64,000 nucleotides of DNA from assembly GCF_003402535.2 (NCBI RefSeq), contig NZ_AP025172.1, forward strand, positions 62,001 to 126,000, given 5' to 3'. Shown here in pieces: positions 60,225 through 64,000 of the stretch. Source of the DNA: Cupriavidus sp. P-10. Lineage in GTDB: Bacteria > Pseudomonadota > Gammaproteobacteria > Burkholderiales > Burkholderiaceae. How positions within the stretch are numbered: position 1 is the first letter of the stretch; every line of letters starts with the position of its first letter. The position numbers and the translations under genes are program-made. Below the pieces are notes generated by a model. That model worked only from the letters and a program-made list of their open reading frames with translations. It was not told the origin of the DNA and searched no databases.

Positions 60225-61286
60225 ATGGCCCAAGGCTGCCAGGTCCTCCCCAACGGCGCTCGCGATGCATCGCTGGCGCAGCCCGGGCGTATCGAGGTCA
60301 TCGAGTCGGTGGGCGCCAGCACCACCTTCAACCTGTTCTACGACTTCCATATCGAGCAAGGGGACTTCCCGCTGCTTACGGAAAGCCGACTCGGGCCCGA
60401 GGCGGAGATCGCGGTACAGGTGCTCGATGGCGACAAACCGGCAGTGCTGGTGCGAGGGCCCGTGACGCGACAGCGCATCTCGGTGCTGACTGGCGGCGAG
60501 GGCTCGGTGCTGGAGGTGATCGGCGCCGACACCACCGTGGCGCTGGCGCGCGAGCACAAGGTGCACGTGTGGCCGTCCACCACCGATGCCGCGGCCATCA
60601 CCGAATTGCTGTCGGCAGCCGGGCTGGCGGCAAAGGTCAACCTGCCTTCCACCGTGGTGCACGTGGAAGCCAGGAACGCACTGGTGCAGCGCGAGCCCGA
60701 CCTGCACCTGATCCGCCGCCTGGCGCGGCGCAACGGCTGCTGGCTCTGGCTCGAATACGACCCGGTCGCGGCCGTGCCCACGGCGCGCGTCGAGCGGCCC
60801 CCCGTGGGCCAGCCGGCCGCCGTCAAGTTCCACCTGGCGGGCGCCGAGCGCAATATCGACGAGGCCACCATCGAGTGGGATGTCGAGCGGGTGGTGGCGG
60901 CTGACGCCGACAACCGCGACGTGTTCGGCGCCACCGACATGGAGGGCGCCGTCGAGCGCTCGCCGCTGACGGGACTGGCCGGCAAGGCCTTGGCGGACAT
61001 CGTCGCCAAGCCGCGCAAGGCCCGCCTCTCGGTGGCGGTCGACGACGCGGGCGACCTGCTGGTGCGCAGCGAGGCGGCGCTGATCGAGGACGGCTGGTTC
61101 GTGCGCGCCACGCTCAGGGCGCGCGCGCGCGTGCTCAAGCGCGTCGTGCGAGCGCCGAGCGTGGTGGAGCTGCAAGGCGCCGGCTCGCGCCATTCGGGCA
61201 AGTACCTGGTGGCGCGCGTGGCGCACAGCATCGACGACGACGACCACTGGATGGACGTCACCCTCGTGCGAAACGGCTGGAACTGA
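60225..61286 (+). CDS. gpD-like baseplate hub protein (VgrG/Pvc8 N-terminal part)
   Basis: A 353-residue hub protein. FYDFHIEQGDFPLLTESRLG, AREHKVHVWPSTTDAAAITE and EPDLHLIRRLARRNGCWLWL are typical for the late-control gene D family that forms the trimeric hub under the tube. The product ends after the hub fold, so the OB-fold spike is separate (next gene). In VgrG and Pvc8-type proteins the two are fused. Confidence 0.88.
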   Translation: MAQGCQVLPNGARDASLAQPGRIEVIESVGASTTFNLFYDFHIEQGDFPLLTESRLGPEAEIAVQVLDGDKPAVLVRGPVTRQRISVLTGGEGSVLEVIGADTTVALAREHKVHVWPSTTDAAAITELLSAAGLAAKVNLPSTVVHVEARNALVQREPDLHLIRRLARRNGCWLWLEYDPVAAVPTARVERPPVGQPAAVKFHLAGAERNIDEATIEWDVERVVAADADNRDVFGATDMEGAVERSPLTGLAGKALADIVAKPRKARLSVAVDDAGDLLVRSEAALIEDGWFVRATLRARARVLKRVVRAPSVVELQGAGSRHSGKYLVARVAHSIDDDDHWMDVTLVRNGWN

Positions 61287-61288
61287 CC

Positions 61289-61846
61289 ATGATCTCCGAT
61301 GCCTGGCTCGACCTGCAGCAAGCCCAGCTCCACAAGGTGTGGGGCAAGTACGCGGGCATCGTGGTCGACAACGCCGACCCGCAGAACATGGGCCGTGTGC
61401 AGGTGCGCTGCAGTGCGGTGCTGGGCGGCGAGGTCGTGTGGGCCATGCCCTGCGTGCCTTATGCCGGGCCGGGCGTGGGCTTCTATTTCATTCCACCCAG
61501 AGACGCCGGGGTCTGGGTGGAGTTCGAGGGCGGCGACCCGTCGCGACCGATCTGGACCGGCTGCTACTGGGCCAAGGGACAGCTGCCCTCCCAGGCCGGC
61601 TCGCCCGACACCAAGCTAATCGTCACCGACACGGCCACGCTCCAGATCGACGACGGCGCAGGCGAAGTCGTGCTCAAGAACGCCAGCGGTGCCAGCACCA
61701 CCTGGAGCAACGACGTGAAGACCGAGGCCGGTATCGCCACACACACGGTGGGCGCCATCGGCGTGGTGTCGGAGGCGGCGCCGGGCAAGGTCGAGGTCGG
61801 CTCAGCTGGCGTTACGCTGAACAACGGCGCCTTCAAGGTGACCTGA
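61289..61846 (+). CDS. gpV/gp5-like spike protein (baseplate assembly protein V)
   Basis: A 185-residue protein with an OB-fold (KYAGIVVDNADPQNMGRVQV, VWAMPCVPYAGPGVGFYFIP, GVWVEFEGGDPSRPIWTGCY) and a C-terminal beta-helix-like repeat region (LQIDDGAGEVVLKNASGAST). It forms the trimeric spike below the hub and lies 2 bp downstream of the hub gene. Confidence 0.92.
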   Translation: MISDAWLDLQQAQLHKVWGKYAGIVVDNADPQNMGRVQVRCSAVLGGEVVWAMPCVPYAGPGVGFYFIPPRDAGVWVEFEGGDPSRPIWTGCYWAKGQLPSQAGSPDTKLIVTDTATLQIDDGAGEVVLKNASGASTTWSNDVKTEAGIATHTVGAIGVVSEAAPGKVEVGSAGVTLNNGAFKVT

Positions 61847-61855
61847 GGACAAGCC

Positions 61856-62197
61856 ATGGCCGCACCCTTGATCACCACCGCATCCGTGCTGCAGTGCCCG
61901 CACCTCGGCAGCGTGACCATTACCAGCACCAATACGACGGCGCAGGGGGCCGCCGCCCTGGCGCTGGTAAGCGACAGCTTCGACATCGTTGGCTGCCCGT
62001 TCCAGATCCCGGTGGGCGTCGGCATGGTGCCGCACCCCTGCGTGCGCGTGCAGTGGATCAAGGCCAACCTGCTGACCACCGTGCACGGCATCCCCACGCT
62101 CGCGCAGGACAGCGTGGGCCTGTGCCTGGCGGCCGACCAGGTGCCGCAGGGGCAGGTGGTGGTGGCGCTGACGCAGCCGCTCATCAGCGGCGGCTGA
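61856..62197 (+). CDS. PAAR-like spike tip protein
   Basis: A 113-residue protein. It has Cys/His-containing segments (VLQCPHLGSVTI, DIVGCPFQIPVG, PHPCVRVQW) and Gly-rich turns of the PAAR-like/DUF4280 type, forming a pointed cap, often metal-bound. It sits right after the spike gene, as in other eCIS. Confidence 0.82.
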   Translation: MAAPLITTASVLQCPHLGSVTITSTNTTAQGAAALALVSDSFDIVGCPFQIPVGVGMVPHPCVRVQWIKANLLTTVHGIPTLAQDSVGLCLAADQVPQGQVVVALTQPLISGG

Positions 62198-62219
62198 ACA
62201 TCACTTCGAGGAGACCATC

Positions 62220-62600
62220 ATGTCCGCCTTGCCATTCACCAGCCTGCGTTACCCGGTCTCGGTGGACGTGGCGCGCGGCCGCCTGGCGCAGGAACAGGAC
62301 TTCGCGGCCCACATCGAGCAGCTGGTGATGCAGGTTCTCATGACGGCGCCCGGGGAGCGTATCAACCGGCCCGACTTCGGGTGCGGCGTCAAACGGCTGG
62401 TATTTGCCCCGGGTGGAGAGGTGGTGGCCACCTTGGCGCAGACCACCATCTACCAGGCACTCACGAAGTGGCTGCCCAATGCGATCTCGGTGGCCGAGGT
62501 GACGGCGCGCGCCGACGAGGCCGTGCTGAACATCCGCGTGGGCTACGTGATCAAGGCGCGCGGAGAGAAGCGCTACCTCAACCTGCAGGTGACGCCATGA
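62220..62600 (+). CDS. gp25-like baseplate wedge protein
   Basis: A 126-residue member of the gp25/W wedge family: QEQDFAAHIEQLVMQVLMTA, PGERINRPDFGCGVKRLVF and the conserved acid-containing core. It initiates sheath polymerisation on the baseplate. GAGGAGACC precedes the start. Confidence 0.93.
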   Translation: MSALPFTSLRYPVSVDVARGRLAQEQDFAAHIEQLVMQVLMTAPGERINRPDFGCGVKRLVFAPGGEVVATLAQTTIYQALTKWLPNAISVAEVTARADEAVLNIRVGYVIKARGEKRYLNLQVTP

Positions 62601-62615
62601 GACCGGGAGCCTGCC

Positions 62616-64000
62616 ATGGCCGTTGACCGCGCCGACCTGCTGCGCGCCTCGAGCACGCTGACCGGCATCGACTTCATCCAGGTCGGCCCGACGCAGACGG
62701 AACTGCTGCTGTTCCTGCAGCACGACACATTGCCCGCTGCGCTGGCGGCCGCGCTGGCCGCCATCACGGCCGACAAGATCCACATCACCGGCGAAGGGCA
62801 GGTGGAGCCGCCGTTCGTCAAGGTACTGGCCAATGTGTCGCCGCTGCCGCCGCCGGTGGATGGCCGCGCCGTGATGCGCCTGCTGGTCGAGCAGCCCGGG
62901 GGCTCCGGCCATTATCGGCTGCACATCGACGCGCCGCAGGTCGATCCCTACTACAACAACCTGCGCTTCTCCTTCAAGGCCGCCTGCGACAGCGATCTGG
63001 ACTGCAAGCAGCCCGAGCCGGAGTGCCCGCACGACGAGCCGGTCGACTTTCCGGTGGATTACCGCGCGCGCGATTTCTGGAGCTATCGGCAGGCCCTGAT
63101 GGACTTCGCCTCGCAGCGCTACCCCGACTGGCAGGACCGCGTCGAGGCGGACGTGGGCATGATGGTGCTGGAACTGCTGGCCGCGCTCGGCGACGAGTTC
63201 GCCTATGGCCATGACCGGCTGGCGCGCGAATGCACGCTCGAGACCGCGACCCAGCGCCGCTCGATGCGCCACCTGGCGCGGCTGGTCGACTATCCGCTGG
63301 ACGACGGCGCGGCGGCCTTTGCCTGGCTCGATGTCGAGGCCACCGCGGCCGTGGCCATCGATGCCGGCACGCGTGTGGCCGACGCACGCGGGCAGGTCGT
63401 GTTCGAGGTCGGCAAGGGCCTGCGCGATCAGCCCTACTCGGCGCCGCCGCTGGCGCCGGTGCCGCTGGTCAGCTATGCGATCCGGCCGTCGCGCAACGAA
63501 ATCAACGTGCATCTCTGGAACGAGAACGACACCTGCCTGCCGTACGGCAGCACCACGCTCACGCTGGAGGGGGCGCACGCGGTCGACCTGCAGCCGGACA
63601 GCGGGATCGATCCGGCCGGGCACTGGGCCTTGCTGCGCACCCGGCCGATGCAGCCGGACGTGCCGGAGCGCCGGCTCGCCGTGCGCATCGTCGAGGCCCG
63701 CGACGACGTGGATCCGCTGCTGGGCGTTCCCGTCACCCGTATTCGCTGGGACGCCGCCACGCCGTTCGACCTCGACATGGAAACGCTGGTGCTGCGCGCC
63801 AACCTGCTGCCGGCCACCGCCGGCGAGACCTGCAGCGAGCGGTTCTGCATCGGCCCGCAGCCGGCGATCGACCCCGCGGACCCGCAGAAGCTGCTGCCCG
63901 CGGCGGTGGAGCGCATCGGCATCACCAGCACACTGTGTTATCCCGACCCCAACAGCGACGAGGACAAGGCTGCGCACACGAAGGTGCTGTTCTCGCTGGC
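62616..64000 (+). CDS. Large baseplate J-type wedge protein (3' end outside window)
   Basis: The frame is open from ATG 62616 for at least 461 codons to the window edge. FWSYRQALMDFASQRYPDW, ADVGMMVLELLAALGDEFAYG and AGTRVADARGQVVFEV match the gpJ/gp6-type putative baseplate assembly proteins (Afp11/Pvc11) of eCIS. The N-terminal ~140 residues with CDSDLDCKQPEPECPHDEP, a Cys-rich patch, are an addition in this type. It starts 15 bp behind the gp25 gene. Confidence 0.88.
   Translation, partial: MAVDRADLLRASSTLTGIDFIQVGPTQTELLLFLQHDTLPAALAAALAAITADKIHITGEGQVEPPFVKVLANVSPLPPPVDGRAVMRLLVEQPGGSGHYRLHIDAPQVDPYYNNLRFSFKAACDSDLDCKQPEPECPHDEPVDFPVDYRARDFWSYRQALMDFASQRYPDWQDRVEADVGMMVLELLAALGDEFAYGHDRLARECTLETATQRRSMRHLARLVDYPLDDGAAAFAWLDVEATAAVAIDAGTRVADARGQVVFEVGKGLRDQPYSAPPLAPVPLVSYAIRPSRNEINVHLWNENDTCLPYGSTTLTLEGAHAVDLQPDSGIDPAGHWALLRTRPMQPDVPERRLAVRIVEARDDVDPLLGVPVTRIRWDAATPFDLDMETLVLRANLLPATAGETCSERFCIGPQPAIDPADPQKLLPAAVERIGITSTLCYPDPNSDEDKAAHTKVLFSL

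Noticed and set aside
42592..64000. A tailed prophage
   Set aside because: Only tail-type genes occur, together with the eCIS ATPase, the DUF4255 cap and DUF4157. No capsid, portal, terminase, integrase or lysis gene is seen.
44647..64000. A type VI secretion system
   Set aside because: No TssJLM membrane complex, TssBC pair or ClpV is present. The sheath is one phage-type protein, and the cap and ATPase are eCIS types.
1..64000. CRISPR arrays, tRNA and rRNA genes, replication origin
   Set aside because: I saw no regularly spaced repeats, no cloverleaf-type sequence, no rRNA-like segment and no DnaA-box cluster.

Overview
The window looks like chromosome (or chromid/megaplasmid) of a high-GC betaproteobacterium of the Burkholderiaceae, probably Cupriavidus/Ralstonia-like. 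This is inferred from four Bug-type solute-binding genes (one broken), OmpC-type porins, several beta-keto-acid cleavage enzymes (BKACE), a patatin gene beside a 3-hydroxybutyrate dehydrogenase relic, and dense GC-rich coding. No rRNA, tRNA or CRISPR array was found.

Positions 1-21,800 form an aromatic or cyclic-compound catabolic region made of three modules. Module A (1-6,995) holds the tail of one extradiol dioxygenase, a BKACE enzyme, an amidohydrolase, an MhpA-like flavin hydroxylase, a second extradiol dioxygenase and a fumarylacetoacetase-family hydrolase, with a divergent TetR regulator and a two-site operator. Module B (7,047-11,945) holds a LysR regulator divergent from a Bug receptor, a flavin monooxygenase and a porin. 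Module C (12,364-20,054) is one operon: a two-component flavin monooxygenase, pyruvate dehydrogenase-type E1 and E2, a small VOC dioxygenase, an FAH-family hydrolase and a SnoaL-like protein, ended by a GNRA-loop hairpin terminator. The promoter of module C carries two operators that recur, with the same ~95 bp spacing, between a TetR gene at 21,785 and a broken Bug gene at 21,960. That links this TetR to module C.

Positions 21,900-42,400 are a patchy, partly decaying region. It contains a patatin, a GNAT acetyltransferase, a porin, an SDR, two more BKACE enzymes, a TauD-type dioxygenase, two quinone oxidoreductases, two Bug receptors, an AraC regulator, a DsbA-like protein and a SorAB-type sulfite dehydrogenase. 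Between them lie pseudogenes (Bug, two SDRs, an SpvB/TcB toxin-component fragment, an IS6-type transposase fragment) and two families of degenerate dispersed repeat.

Positions 42,592 to the right edge hold an extracellular contractile injection system (eCIS) that continues past the window. Its gene order is: sigma-54 activator, predicted enhancer repeats, predicted -24/-12 promoter, small winged-helix-like protein, sheath, tube, zinc-ribbon baseplate protein, Pro/Ala-rich protein, DUF4255 cap protein, AAA+ ATPase, a 2,225-residue protein with two eCIS-core (DUF4157) domains, CIS-tube-family baseplate protein, small LysM-like protein, gpD-like hub, gpV-like spike, PAAR-like tip, gp25 wedge and a large gpJ-type baseplate protein cut by the edge. 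No capsid, terminase, portal, integrase or lysis gene is present, so this is not a prophage. The dedicated sigma-54 control and the double-core giant protein are the most interesting features of the window.
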